Shown in pieces: positions 19,985 through 28,448 of a stretch of 64,000 nucleotides of DNA (the first letter of the stretch is position 1; every line of letters begins with the position of its first letter). A model generated the notes under the pieces. The model made no database searches, was not told the origin of the DNA, and saw only the letters and a program-made list of their open reading frames with translations. Source of the DNA: Bacteroidia bacterium (GTDB taxonomy: Bacteria > Bacteroidota > Bacteroidia > SpSt-205). A program made the translations under genes and the position numbers. The stretch is from assembly GCA_026003235.1 (NCBI GenBank), contig BPGW01000002.1, positions 192,501 through 256,500 on the forward strand. Direction: 5' to 3'.

Positions 19985-20570
19985 CTATGGCCAAGGCTCG
20001 TAGGTAATACAGGCCCTGGGGCAGCCGTACAGCCCAGGTGAGCTGGCCGCGCCGGTGGTGGAAACGGCCTTGCTGCGATGGGGGGTAGCCCAGCAGGTGA
20101 CATAGCAGCGCTTGCAGCAGCCGCCCATGCGTGACAATCAGGAGGTTACCTGCTGGGTACAGGCTATAAGCCAGCTGAAGCCCTTCTAAGGCTCGGTCCA
20201 ACACGGCCTGGAGCGTTTCTCCGCCTGGAGGGGCCCAGTCCCAGGCTCCTTCGGCCCATTTCTGACTCTGGGTTTTGAGTAGGGGCAGCGCTTCTGCTCG
20301 GGGCAGGCCCTCCCACGCTCCCCAACCCACCTCCTGGAAGTGAGGGAAAGCCACGACGGGAGCCCTTCCTGCGGCTACGATGGCGGCGGTTTCCCGAGCA
20401 CGGTGGGCCGGACTGGTGAGAATAGCTTGAAAGGGGATACCTTGTAGAGCGCGAGCCCAAGCCTCAGCTTGCTGGCGCCCTTCCTCAGAGAGGGAAGCAT
20501 CGTACCGCTGCCCCAGCAAGATAGGCCGGTCTACCTCCGCATGCCGAAGGAAAAACACCTGCTGACACAT
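19965..20570 (-). CDS. Histidine phosphatase family protein (phosphoglycerate mutase-like)
   Basis: A 201-residue member of the histidine phosphatase superfamily. The phospho-accepting motif appears as FLRHAE near the N-terminus (the usual RHG has A for G), with TSPAHRARETA for the second arginine, EVGWGAWEG for the acid and VTHGRLL for the second histidine. The substrate is unknown; some relatives act on alpha-ribazole phosphate, others on phosphosugars. Its ATG overlaps the mqnE stop by 1 nt (TGATG) and its end overlaps mqnA by 20 nt, so it is translated with the menaquinone genes. A role in that pathway, for example dephosphorylation of a side product, is only an inference. Confidence 0.82.
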   Translation of the reverse strand: MCQQVFFLRHAEVDRPILLGQRYDASLSEEGRQQAEAWARALQGIPFQAILTSPAHRARETAAIVAAGRAPVVAFPHFQEVGWGAWEGLPRAEALPLLKTQSQKWAEGAWDWAPPGGETLQAVLDRALEGLQLAYSLYPAGNLLIVTHGRLLQALLCHLLGYPPSQQGRFHHRRGQLTWAVRLPQGLYYLRALAIDARAPL

Positions 20571-21682
20571 CAGAGGGTAGGGGTGGGGCGTCGTACAGGC
20601 CTGTACAGCGAATCGCGTTCTTGGGGCTCGTAGCCGGCGCTCCGAATGAGGTGCTCCAGCTCCTCCGTGCTCATGGCAGGATGCTCTTCCCCGCCCGCCA
20701 TGCTGTAAATGCGCGTCGTGTCGTCTATGGTGCCGTCCAGATCATCTACCCCGAAGTCCAAACTTAGCTGCGCCGCTGTGCGCCCAATCATCGGCCAGTA
20801 AGCTTTCAGATGCGGAATGTTGTGAAGGTAGAGCCGACTCACAGCGTAATTTTTTAGGTCCTCTATGATGGAAACCTCACCGAGGTGGGAGAGGGCATTA
20901 TTTTCGCGCCGGTATTTGAGGGGAATAAAGCAGTTGAACCCTCCTGTTTCTTCCTGCAGTTCTCGCAAAAGCCGCATGTGATGCACGCGGTGCTCGTACC
21001 GTTCTATATGGCCGTAGAGCATGGTCGCGTTGGAGGGGATGCCCAGGCGGTGAGCTGTGCGGTGGATAGCAAGCCACTCCTCGGTAGAGGCCTTAGTAGC
21101 GCAGATTTGCCGGCGAATCTCGGGGTGAAAGATTTCGGCGCCGCCGCCCGGCAGCGAATCCAAACCTGCTTCCTTTAGAGCCAAAAGCCCCTCTTCATAG
21201 CTCATCCGCGAGCGGGCACACATGACCTTGAGCTCTACGGCCGTGAAGGCTTTGATGTGGATGTCGGGCAGGATCCGTTTGATGCGCCGAAGGATGTCGG
21301 CATAGTATTCAATACCGCGCTTGGGGTGAACGCCGCCTACGATGTGCACCTCCGTCACGCCGGTTCCCACATACCGCGTAGCTAAAGCCTCTATCTCGTC
21401 GGGGGTGTATTCCCATCCTCCAGGCTCGCCGGGTTTGCGAGCAAACGAACAAAACGCGCACTCGTAAATGCAGATGTTGGTGGGTTCAATGTGAAAGTTG
21501 CGGTTGTAGTAGGCGATTTTACCGTGGAGCCGCTGACGCACGAGCGTAGCCAGGGCCCCAAGAAAAGCCAAATTTTGGGATTCGTACAGGAAAAGGGCCT
21601 CTTCGTCAGAGAGAGGTTCGGAGGCCTGAACTTTTTCCCAGAGGGCTTCTTCCTGGGGGGATAGACGAGGTAAGCGAGGCAT
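20570..21682 (-). CDS. mqnE: Aminofutalosine synthase (radical SAM), menaquinone synthesis
   Basis: A 370-residue radical SAM enzyme of the MqnE/MqnC/CofH group. The cluster motif is CIYECAFCSF (C...C..C). The segments LPGGGAEIFHPEIRRQIC, SNATMLYGHIE and ETGGFNCFIPL fit MqnE better than MqnC, so it should join 3-enolpyruvyl-benzoate to adenosine via a radical. It works downstream of MqnA, which is encoded two genes later in the same run. ATG 21682 lies 4 nt after TAGCTTTG with a TTG 17 nt further up. Later pathway genes (mqnB, mqnC, mqnD) are not in the window. Confidence 0.93.
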   Translation of the reverse strand: MPRLPRLSPQEEALWEKVQASEPLSDEEALFLYESQNLAFLGALATLVRQRLHGKIAYYNRNFHIEPTNICIYECAFCSFARKPGEPGGWEYTPDEIEALATRYVGTGVTEVHIVGGVHPKRGIEYYADILRRIKRILPDIHIKAFTAVELKVMCARSRMSYEEGLLALKEAGLDSLPGGGAEIFHPEIRRQICATKASTEEWLAIHRTAHRLGIPSNATMLYGHIERYEHRVHHMRLLRELQEETGGFNCFIPLKYRRENNALSHLGEVSIIEDLKNYAVSRLYLHNIPHLKAYWPMIGRTAAQLSLDFGVDDLDGTIDDTTRIYSMAGGEEHPAMSTEELEHLIRSAGYEPQERDSLYRPVRRPTPTL

Positions 21683-21686
21683 GGGT

Positions 21687-21714
21687 CAAAGCTACAAACA
21701 AAATTGAAAGGCAA
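21687..21714 (-). promoter_or_regulatory. Promoter of the mqnE-phosphatase-mqnA operon
   Basis: On the minus strand TTG (21714-21712), then 17 nt, then TAGCTTTG (21694-21687), then 4 nt and ATG. It interleaves with the divergent mtaB promoter, so the two may compete. Confidence 0.7.
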
Positions 21715-21736
21715 CGCTTCAGAGAAGGTATCTTTG
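21704..21736 (+). promoter_or_regulatory. Promoter of mtaB
   Basis: TTG at 21704-21706, 22 nt, TATCTTTG at 21729-21736, then 5 nt to ATG 21742. The -33 element lies inside the divergent mqnE promoter. Confidence 0.7.
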
Positions 21737-21741
21737 TGGGG

Positions 21742-23016
21742 ATGGCGAGAGTGGCCCTGCACACGCTGGGGTGTAAGCTGAACTTTACGGAGACAGCGAC
21801 GCTGGCCCGCCAGCTGGTGGAGGCAGGCCATACCCTTACGGACTGGGAGGCCCCCGCCGAGGTGTATGTGCTCAATACCTGCACGGTCACCCATCAGGCC
21901 GAACGAAAAGTCCATAAGCTCCTTCGTCAAGTGCGGCGGCGGGCCCCCGCAGCTCACCTTGTGGTGACGGGCTGTTACGCTGAGCTTCGGCCCGAAGCCC
22001 TGGAAAAAGAACCAGGCGTAAAGATCGTGGCCCGCAACCGGCAAAAACCTTACCTGGCGCAGGCGATTACGGCGCTCTTGGAGAAAAAAGAGGTTTCTTT
22101 GCCAGCCCCGCCTCTCTCCGAACCATGGTCTTTTTGGCCTTCCTCGTCGGGGGAGGGGCGTACACGCACTTTTTTGAAGGTGCAGGATGGATGCGATTAT
22201 CGCTGTAGCTTCTGTACGGTGCCGCAGGCACGCGGTCCCAGCCGGAGCGCGACACCCGAAGCGGTGGTCCAAGAAGTGCATCGCCTTGCCGCTCAGGGCT
22301 TTCGGGAAATTGTGCTCACCGGCATCAACCTGGGCGATTACGGCAAACCGCATGGTTATCGGTTTCTGGACCTCCTGCGCCGCTTGGAAGCCGAAGCGCC
22401 CCCTACTCTGCGTCGCTTCCGGCTTTCCTCTATAGAGCCCAACCTGCTTTCCGACGCCCTACTGGACTTTATAGCGGACCATCCCCGGTGGGCTCCGCAT
22501 TTTCACTTGCCCCTGCAGAGTGGCAGCGATCGGATTTTGGCGCGCATGCGCCGGCGTTACCGGCGCCGCCTGTACGAAGCGCGCATTGAAGCTATCCGGA
22601 AGCGCTTCCCCACCGCCGGCATAGGGGTGGACGTGATTGTGGGCTTTCCTGGCGAGACAGCGGAGGATTTTGCGGAGACGCAGCGGTTTCTGGCGGATTT
22701 GCCGGTGAGCTACTTGCATGTTTTCCCCTACAGCGAGCGGCCAGGCACGCCTGCAGCCAGCTTTCCGGATAGTGTGCCCTGGTCAGAAAGGCTTCTGCGC
22801 AGCCAGGCTTTGCGTGAGCTCTCCCAACGCAAACGGTGGGCCTTTGCGCAGGCTTGCCTCGGACAAACCTTTTACGCGCTTATGGAAACCCCCGAAGAAG
22901 GCCTCACCGAAAACTACCTGCGCGTGCAACTGCGCCAAGGCGGAGCGGTAGGAGACTTCCTGCCCGTGCGTCTCGTCTCAGTCGGGGAAGAGCTTGAAGC
23001 CGAACGGATAGATTAG
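21742..23016 (+). CDS. mtaB: tRNA t6A37 methylthiotransferase
   Basis: A 424-residue radical SAM methylthiotransferase of the MiaB/MtaB group, which adds a methylthio group to t6A at position 37 of ANN-decoding tRNAs. The N-terminal UPF0004 domain starts with HTLGCKLNFTET and has the three expected cysteines (GCKLN, NTCTV, TGCY). The radical SAM motif is CDYRCSFCTVP. HLPLQSGSDRILARMRRRY and GVDVIVGFPGET are typical. The C-terminus ends shortly after the TRAM-like region. An in-frame GTG at 21736 overlaps the promoter box, so ATG 21742 is taken as start. MtaB is preferred over MiaB because of the LGCKLN/TVTHQAERK context. Confidence 0.92.
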   Translation: MARVALHTLGCKLNFTETATLARQLVEAGHTLTDWEAPAEVYVLNTCTVTHQAERKVHKLLRQVRRRAPAAHLVVTGCYAELRPEALEKEPGVKIVARNRQKPYLAQAITALLEKKEVSLPAPPLSEPWSFWPSSSGEGRTRTFLKVQDGCDYRCSFCTVPQARGPSRSATPEAVVQEVHRLAAQGFREIVLTGINLGDYGKPHGYRFLDLLRRLEAEAPPTLRRFRLSSIEPNLLSDALLDFIADHPRWAPHFHLPLQSGSDRILARMRRRYRRRLYEARIEAIRKRFPTAGIGVDVIVGFPGETAEDFAETQRFLADLPVSYLHVFPYSERPGTPAASFPDSVPWSERLLRSQALRELSQRKRWAFAQACLGQTFYALMETPEEGLTENYLRVQLRQGGAVGDFLPVRLVSVGEELEAERID

Positions 23017-23046
23017 CGTAAGGCTTCTCAGCCAGAGAAAGGGGTA

Positions 23047-23082
23047 GGCGCCCCCCTTCTTTCAATCTCGGTCTGGGGCGCC
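23047..23082. terminator. Hairpin between convergent genes, possible terminator
   Basis: GGCGCCCC (23047-23054) and GGGGCGCC (23075-23082) can form an 8-bp stem with a 20-nt loop. It lies between mtaB and the minus-strand methyltransferase. No T run follows on either side, so its role as terminator is uncertain. Confidence 0.45.
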
Positions 23083-23120
23083 TCGGCGGTCAAAGCCCAC
23101 GCCAGGCTTTCCCAAGCCCC

Positions 23121-24084
23121 TCAGGTGAGGTTCTTTGTAGCTTTTTGCGTAGCGGGTGCGGTGACCAAGCTGGGCTGATTCTTCGCTTTCTGGTGCGGTG
23201 TGGGATCAAACCCTATCCACGCAATTCCCTCCATTCCCTCAAAGCGTCTGGCCATGGTCTGGAGCGCTTCAGGGTTGTTGTCTACCAGGATGAACCGGCG
23301 GCCCAGCTCAAGGGCTGCTACGCCGGTCGTGCCACTGCCCGCAAAAAAATCAAGCACCACCCCCCCCAGGGCGAGAAGAAGCCTGGATGATACGGCGCAA
23401 AATACCCAAGGGTTTTTGGGTCGGATAGCCGGTCCTCTCAGAGCTATTCGTCGGAACGATGGTATGCCACCAGGTGTCGGTGGGTAGCTTTCCGCGGGCG
23501 GCCTTCTCAGGGCCTACCAGCCCTGGCGCCATGTAGGGAATACGCTCAATGTCCTCCACATTGAATATATGCTTCCCCGGCTCTTTCGCATAAAACAAGA
23601 TGTTGTCGTGCTTAGCAGGCCATTTATTGCGGGGGCGCCCCCCGTAGTCGTAGGCCCAAATAATCTCGTTCAGAAAACACGACCGCCCGAAAATGCTGTC
23701 AAGGAGAACCTTGCAGTAATGCACCTCGCGATAGTCAATGTGGAAGTACAAAGACCCATGAGGAGCCAGCACCCGATGAGCTTCTACCAGACGGGGTTCT
23801 AAAAAGGCCAGGTAATCATCAAAAAAGTCAGCAAAACTTTTCGTACCGATAACCGTCGTTCTATACCGACTGCCCTGAAATCCGATGCGGTCTCCTTCAG
23901 CGCAGCGTGTGGTTTTGATCTGGATCCGTTTCTGGACTTTGCCGGTGTTGAAGGGAGGGTCTATGTAGATTAGGTCAATGGCGTTGTCTGGAATTTGCTT
24001 CAGCACTTGCAGGTTGTCTGCAAAGACGATCGTGCCGTGGTGCGAAGTAGGGATAAAGGGGTTAGGTCCTGGTGGGCGGCTCAT
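23121..24084 (-). CDS. Site-specific DNA methyltransferase, frameshifted in a G8 tract
   Basis: The gene reads as one beta-order DNA amino-methyltransferase of about 320 residues broken by a +1 shift. The first part (24084 down to 23350) carries motif IV IDPPFNTGK and YPTQKPLGILRRII, then runs into a stop after SSRPGGGGA. The next frame continues with the S-adenosylmethionine motif LDFFAGSGTTGVAALELGRR and ends at 23121. Removing one G from the eight-G run (23367-23360) joins the two as RPGGVVLDFFAGSGTT. DPPF suggests N6-adenine or N4-cytosine methylation; the target is unknown. No restriction gene adjoins it. It is either phase-variable, a recent pseudogene, or a homopolymer sequencing error. 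Confidence 0.85.
23360..23367 (-). repeat. G8 homopolymer tract inside the methyltransferase gene
   Basis: Eight C on the plus strand (G8 in the gene) at exactly the point where the reading frame changes. Seven G would restore one continuous frame; eight puts the gene out of frame. Confidence 0.85.
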
Positions 24085-24153
24085 GGTTCTGTAGGTTTAT
24101 GCGCTTTTTGTCTGGCCAACTTGGCTGGGTGAGTCTTGCTGTTTTTTATGTGA

Positions 24154-24185
24154 GGGCGGCCAGGCATACGTATACCTGGCCGCCC
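24154..24185 (-). terminator. Strong hairpin at the end of the 27211-24231 unit
   Basis: GGGCGGCCAGG (24154-24164) and CCTGGCCGCCC (24175-24185) form a perfect 11-bp stem around CATACGTATA. It follows the minus-strand surface-protein gene. The bases after it on that strand are A-rich rather than T-rich, so it is an atypical terminator. Confidence 0.6.
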
Positions 24186-24230
24186 GGTGGAGGAGAGTAC
24201 TTGCAGGCCTTTTGCCGGCTGCACGCGCTT

Positions 24231-25967
24231 TTACGGGCAGGTGGTGCTCACGAGGATCCCTTTCACAAAGACAAGCTGGCAATTGTTGCCGTTTTGGTCC
24301 TTCACGGTGATGGTGCGCGTGATACCATTCTGCCCTCCAGCGCGAAAGGTACCGGTGCCGGCCACTTCAATATTGCCTGTGCCTCGGGTGACGACAGAAC
24401 CGTCATCTACCAGAATCCCCCGATTAGCGCCTGGCCAGAGAGAGACAATGTGCAGCGGCGCATCCGGAAGCTGCGTACCAATACCTACCCAGCTGTCTCC
24501 TACGCCGTAGTCTATAGAGTTCAGTCGGAAGTGGTTGTACATGCCTGCGATGAAGACCCCTGGGATGCGGTTGGGGTAAGCCGTGGGAGGTTGGGTAGGG
24601 TCGGGCGGAGGAAAAGGCGTCGTACTCCAAGGGGCCGCATTGTCTTTTTCCCGCACGAGGAAGCGATACCCGTTGTAAAAACGAGCGCTGTACTGGTTGC
24701 TGAGGGTGGAGCGGAGCATAGAAGCGGGGCGACTGGTGGGGTTGCCCGGGTCGTCTCCGATCTGATAGGAGCCGGGGTGGGTGGTAGAGACGTACTTCCC
24801 AAGGGCTACAGAACCGGTAGCCGTACCTTCACTAGAGACCCCTACGACAAAGGAGAGATTCCCCGAAGCTTTGACATTCAGGCCGGCCGCAAAAGAGGCG
24901 TAGCCAATATTAGCTGGGTCGGCATGGTCAGCCTGGTTAGGGGAGAAAGGATCATCAGCCCGGGCGGCTATGCCCACCGCTCGCCAGGCTGCTCTTTCAG
25001 GGAGCCATAGGATGCGGGTTCCAGGGCCGGTAGGGATGCCCTGCACAGGAGGAGCTGCCGCAGGGTTATAGAAAGGCCCAGAGACGATGAGCTGGCCGTT
25101 TTCTATCCAGGTGCGGCCCCGCGCGAAAAGCGCATACCGCTGGTCGGCCGCGGCTGGCGCGGTAGGGCTAGCCAGTACGCCCCCTGTAGGCAGGAGCGCA
25201 TTCTCGTTGTAAGCCAGCATGCCCGCACTGAAAGTCGGCGAGACGGTGCCAATGTAGGCGGTCGCATCGCCTACGGCGCCCCAAGCGCCGATGGCCCGGC
25301 CGGTCGTGTTGGTCGCCAGGCCGCGCACACCTACATTCGTTCCTGGCTGGGCTGGCGAAGTGCTGCTGCCTATCCCAATCAGGTAAGTGGCATCCCCGTT
25401 TGTCACCACTTCTACGCCGTGGGCTGTAGCTCCACCCCCTGCAAGCGTGGAAGTGAAGAGGTTAGCGCTCAGGCCGGCTGCGCCCGCGCTGTTTACCGTA
25501 ACCTGGAGGCCGCCCGCATTGCCGCCTTCAATGTGGACTTGCTTGGCGGTGGTGGCGGTGTTGATGCGCACTTCGCCGGTGGAGAGCACCCGCAGCCGTT
25601 CGGTGTTGTTGGTGCGGATCACGAGGTCGGCCGCATCAAGGGTGCCCAGAAAGTTGTTGGCGGGGTTGGTTCCGGCGTTGCCCAGGAGGAGCCACGCATT
25701 GGCTTGGCCGGGGGTGAGCACCCATTGGTTTTGCACAGCATCCCACTGAAGCAGGTCGCCGTTGTTTTGCCCGCGAATTTCCCCCAGCACCCCTTGCGCA
25801 TTAGCCCCCACTATCCGGAAAGGCGAAGGAAGGGGATTGAGGGTTCGGACGCGAGCTTCGCCCGCTACATCCAGTTTGTGGGTAGGGGTGGTCGTACCTA
25901 TCCCTACCTGGCCAAAAAGCCACCCAAAAGCAAGCCCAAGGACAAAGGTCTTCTTCATATCAGGCAT
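24231..25967 (-). CDS. Exported surface protein, tail-fibre-like beta structure
   Basis: 578 residues from ATG 25967 (a second ATG at 25958 is equally possible). A signal peptide (FVLGLAFGWLFG|Q) precedes VGIGTTTPTHKLDV, a motif frequent at the start of Bacteroidota proteins annotated as tail-fibre or structural proteins. The rest is rich in Gly, Ala, Thr and Asn with short repeated strands (ERLRVLSTGEVRI, SGNLSFVVGVSSEGTATGSVALG); the latter resembles the head repeats of trimeric autotransporter adhesins. No T9SS sorting domain is visible at the C-terminus (ends VKGILVSTTCP). The start lies 2 nt after the stop of the 25970 gene, so the two are coupled. Function is unknown; a fibre-like surface or extracellular protein is likely. 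Confidence 0.75.
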   Translation of the reverse strand: MPDMKKTFVLGLAFGWLFGQVGIGTTTPTHKLDVAGEARVRTLNPLPSPFRIVGANAQGVLGEIRGQNNGDLLQWDAVQNQWVLTPGQANAWLLLGNAGTNPANNFLGTLDAADLVIRTNNTERLRVLSTGEVRINTATTAKQVHIEGGNAGGLQVTVNSAGAAGLSANLFTSTLAGGGATAHGVEVVTNGDATYLIGIGSSTSPAQPGTNVGVRGLATNTTGRAIGAWGAVGDATAYIGTVSPTFSAGMLAYNENALLPTGGVLASPTAPAAADQRYALFARGRTWIENGQLIVSGPFYNPAAAPPVQGIPTGPGTRILWLPERAAWRAVGIAARADDPFSPNQADHADPANIGYASFAAGLNVKASGNLSFVVGVSSEGTATGSVALGKYVSTTHPGSYQIGDDPGNPTSRPASMLRSTLSNQYSARFYNGYRFLVREKDNAAPWSTTPFPPPDPTQPPTAYPNRIPGVFIAGMYNHFRLNSIDYGVGDSWVGIGTQLPDAPLHIVSLWPGANRGILVDDGSVVTRGTGNIEVAGTGTFRAGGQNGITRTITVKDQNGNNCQLVFVKGILVSTTCP

Positions 25968-25969
25968 AG

Positions 25970-27211
25970 TTATCGGACTACGGTTACGGTTCCAGCGCGT
26001 TCGGTGGATCGGCCATCGGATAGATAGCCTTTCACCACGAAGACGTACGCATCTTCCGGCACGTCTTCTCCTTTTTGGGTTTTGCCATTCCAGCGGATAG
26101 GGCCTTCGGGGCCTTGCTCCCCGCGCCAGATGAGGAGCCCCCATCGGTCATAGATACGGAGCTCTATGCGGGCAAAGCCCCGGTAGTAAATTAGAAACTC
26201 GTCGTTGCTGCCGTCGCCGTTGGGGGAGAAGACGGTGGGCACATAAATCACGAAAGGGAGGCGGGTCCGAGCCAAGGCGAAGTTAGGCGAGGAGAAGTTG
26301 TTCCAATTCTGCGTTTCCATGTAGGCGCTTTGGGTCATGCCGGTTTGGGGCGTGCCTGCGCTGCGGTTGATGGTGGTGTTGACCGCTTCCCAGCGGGCAG
26401 CGGGCACTTCCCAGTGGGCTAAGGTGTCTTTGTAGGTATCGTTGGCTTCGTCGTACCAGATGCGCAGGGTGAGGGGATCCGCCCCTTGGCTGCGCTCCAC
26501 GATGTGGTAGAAAAACTCGTTCGCCTCGTCTATGGGAGCCAGCACCGAGGTGCGGTCGAAGCCCTCCACGGTGGGATCTACATTGGCAAAGCGCACGAGG
26601 AAGGTATGAGGTGCTGCAGAAGGGGTGATTTCCACGGGGCGATACCGGAAAGGCCCCAGCTGCCGATCGCCGACCGGGAAAAGGTAGCTGGCTCCTCGGT
26701 CGGTGCGCCTGCCAAGCCGGCCGCCGCCTGTGCTGCTTACAAAGCCGTCGGTGCGCGTGATGGCAGCGGGATCGGTATTCTCCACCAGCATGGTGTTGCC
26801 ATTGGTGCGCAGCTCGCAGTCGTTGAGCTGGAGGAAGTTCTGGATGCGGCCATCTGCGCCGATCATTTCTTTCAGGTCGCCCCCATTGTTGAAGAGCGCC
26901 AGGCTATTGTAGAAGGTAGGGGTGGGGCCGAAAAGCCGCTGATACCCCCCTACCAGCCAGAGCCAGCCGTTGCGTGGGGTCACAAAGCCGTCACTGCTGG
27001 AAGAGTTGATCCAATCCCCTGTGAGCCAGACCACCCCGCCGTCGTTTTCAATGATGCCTGTCCCATCTACCTGGAGGTCGCCCGGCGGCGCACCTACCAC
27101 AGCTAAGGTTTCCTGGTTGGCCACATACACAATGTCATTGAGCACATACATCTCCTGCGCTTGGAGGAGGAGCCCCAGAAGCAAGCCTGTTAGGTAAGAG
27201 CGTCTGATCAT
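25970..27211 (-). CDS. T9SS-secreted protein with type B sorting domain
   Basis: 413 residues. A signal peptide (LTGLLLGLLLQA|Q) is followed by a beta-rich region of unknown family (about 20-310) and a C-terminal gliding-motility-associated (type B) sorting domain: VPTVFSPNGDGSNDEF, then RIYDRWGLLIWRG and PEDAYVFVVKGYLSDG. In this family the domain directs passage through the outer membrane by T9SS. The promoter is TAACTTTG at 27228-27235, inside the 3' end of the upstream DNA glycosylase gene, with 16 nt to ATG. It is coupled to the fibre-like gene downstream; the two may act together at the surface. Confidence 0.85.
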   Translation of the reverse strand: MIRRSYLTGLLLGLLLQAQEMYVLNDIVYVANQETLAVVGAPPGDLQVDGTGIIENDGGVVWLTGDWINSSSSDGFVTPRNGWLWLVGGYQRLFGPTPTFYNSLALFNNGGDLKEMIGADGRIQNFLQLNDCELRTNGNTMLVENTDPAAITRTDGFVSSTGGGRLGRRTDRGASYLFPVGDRQLGPFRYRPVEITPSAAPHTFLVRFANVDPTVEGFDRTSVLAPIDEANEFFYHIVERSQGADPLTLRIWYDEANDTYKDTLAHWEVPAARWEAVNTTINRSAGTPQTGMTQSAYMETQNWNNFSSPNFALARTRLPFVIYVPTVFSPNGDGSNDEFLIYYRGFARIELRIYDRWGLLIWRGEQGPEGPIRWNGKTQKGEDVPEDAYVFVVKGYLSDGRSTERAGTVTVVR

Positions 27212-27213
27212 GC

Positions 27214-27873
27214 CTATGGTCTTTGAGCAAAGTTACAGAGTTTTTCCCAATCTATGGTACGGCCCTGCGAAACGAAGGCCGACCCTGCGATCCAGTAGCG
27301 CCAGGGGTGCAGGGCGTCAGGACCTGCGTAAGCCACGCCAATGCGAGGACCCTGCGCGATAGCCGAGGGGCGGTAGCCATCGTCAAGGAGGAAAAGGTGT
27401 GGATGACCTATGAGGTGTTCTCCTGACCAAGCCAGGGGGATGCCTAAAGCCTGGGTCAACGCGCCGGGTCCCACGGTGAGCCGTGTACGAGGGGCCCCCT
27501 TTCGGCGTTTTTGCATGAGATCTATGCCCCAGAGGGGCTCACCGGCACGCAAAAGCACCGCGCAGGGATCGCCTGCCGGCCCAGTGACCAGGTTCAATAG
27601 CACATGCAGGCCGTAGCACAGGTAAAGGTAGAGGGTGCCTCCTTCGGCAAACATGGGGGCGGTACGCCGCGTGCAGCGCCCCCCATACGCATGGCAGGCC
27701 CTGTCCTGAACTCCAGCGTACGCTTCCACTTCCGTGAGGCGAACCGCCGCCTCCCCCTCCTCAAAGCGAGTAAGCAGTATTTTGCCTAACAGATCCTGCG
27801 CAACCTCCCACACCGGGCGGTGGAAGAAAGAAACCGACACCGGCACCGCATGCCTTCCTTCAGAGTCCGCCAT
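27214..27873 (-). CDS. 3-methyladenine DNA glycosylase (AAG/MPG family)
   Basis: A 219-residue member of the alkyladenine DNA glycosylase family, which removes alkylated and deaminated purines as the first step of base excision repair. Seen are VAQDLLGKILLTR, LTEVEAYAGVQDRACHAYGG (the catalytic glutamate and substrate-pocket region), GTLYLYLCYGLHVLLNLVTG and the C-terminal TVGPGALTQALGI and GPRIGVAYAG. The length fits the family (about 190-220). ATG 27873 is preferred to one at 27906 because it limits the overlap with the rhomboid gene to 14 nt. The promoter of the next gene lies within its last codons. Confidence 0.9.
   Translation of the reverse strand: MADSEGRHAVPVSVSFFHRPVWEVAQDLLGKILLTRFEEGEAAVRLTEVEAYAGVQDRACHAYGGRCTRRTAPMFAEGGTLYLYLCYGLHVLLNLVTGPAGDPCAVLLRAGEPLWGIDLMQKRRKGAPRTRLTVGPGALTQALGIPLAWSGEHLIGHPHLFLLDDGYRPSAIAQGPRIGVAYAGPDALHPWRYWIAGSAFVSQGRTIDWEKLCNFAQRP
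27228..27235 (-). promoter_or_regulatory. -7 box for the 27211 surface-protein gene
   Basis: The minus strand reads TAACTTTG, an exact TAnnTTTG match, inside the last codons of the DNA glycosylase gene. ATG follows after 16 nt. Confidence 0.55.
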
Positions 27874-28429
27874 GACCCGGCACGAGAATAGCAAAAAGGA
27901 TGCCACCCAGAGCGCCGCCTAGGTGAGCCCAGTGGTTGACCAGCCCTCGCCCTTGCTTGCCTTCGTAAAAGCTGTAGGCCAGGTACAGGAGCGCAAAAAG
28001 CCAGGCCGGCATAGGAAGCACAAGAAACACCAGCAAAGTCGTGCGAGGGTTATTCAAAATAAAGGCAAATACGGCAGCGTTCACCACGCCTGAAAGGCCA
28101 ATGCTCAGGTGATGGGGGTTTTGCCGATACCGCCAGTAGGTCACGGCGCCGCTTGCTAAGGCTCCGACCCCAAGTAGCAGCAGATAAGGCCCTTTGTGGT
28201 AAAACCGCTCCATCGCTGTGCCAAACGAGTAAAAAACCAGCGCGTTGAGTAGCAGGTGGGTCCAGTCCGCATGGAAGAAGACCGATGTCAAGAACCGGTA
28301 CCACTCGCCGTACAAGCGAATGCGATAGGGTGAAAAGCCCCATTGTCCCCAGGCTTTTTCGGGGTCTTGGCTCCAGGCCCAGAGAGAAGCGCCAGCTGAG
28401 AGAAGGATAATAAGCAGCGTCAAGCTCAT
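27860..28429 (-). CDS. Rhomboid-family intramembrane serine protease (second of a tandem pair)
   Basis: A 189-residue membrane protein with about six transmembrane segments. The catalytic serine is in IGLSGVVNA (GxSG) and the partner histidine in HWAHLGGALGG. FFHADWTHLLLNALVFYSFG is the conserved loop/TM2 segment with the HxxxN-type residues. Rhomboids cut membrane proteins within the lipid bilayer. The frame is open to 28495, but ATG 28429 is chosen: it starts at a hydrophobic helix, follows a TACCTTTA box by 5 nt, and avoids overlap with the preceding rhomboid. Its 3' end overlaps the DNA glycosylase start by 14 nt. The substrate is unknown. Confidence 0.87.
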   Translation of the reverse strand: MSLTLLIILLSAGASLWAWSQDPEKAWGQWGFSPYRIRLYGEWYRFLTSVFFHADWTHLLLNALVFYSFGTAMERFYHKGPYLLLLGVGALASGAVTYWRYRQNPHHLSIGLSGVVNAAVFAFILNNPRTTLLVFLVLPMPAWLFALLYLAYSFYEGKQGRGLVNHWAHLGGALGGILFAILVPGHGGL

Positions 28430-28434
28430 CGCCC

Positions 28435-28442
28435 TAAAGGTA
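28435..28442 (-). promoter_or_regulatory. Possible -7 box for the second rhomboid gene
   Basis: The minus strand reads TACCTTTA-gggcg-ATG. It differs from TAnnTTTG at the last base and lies just upstream of the first rhomboid's stop region. Confidence 0.35.
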
Positions 28443-28448
28443 AGGGCT

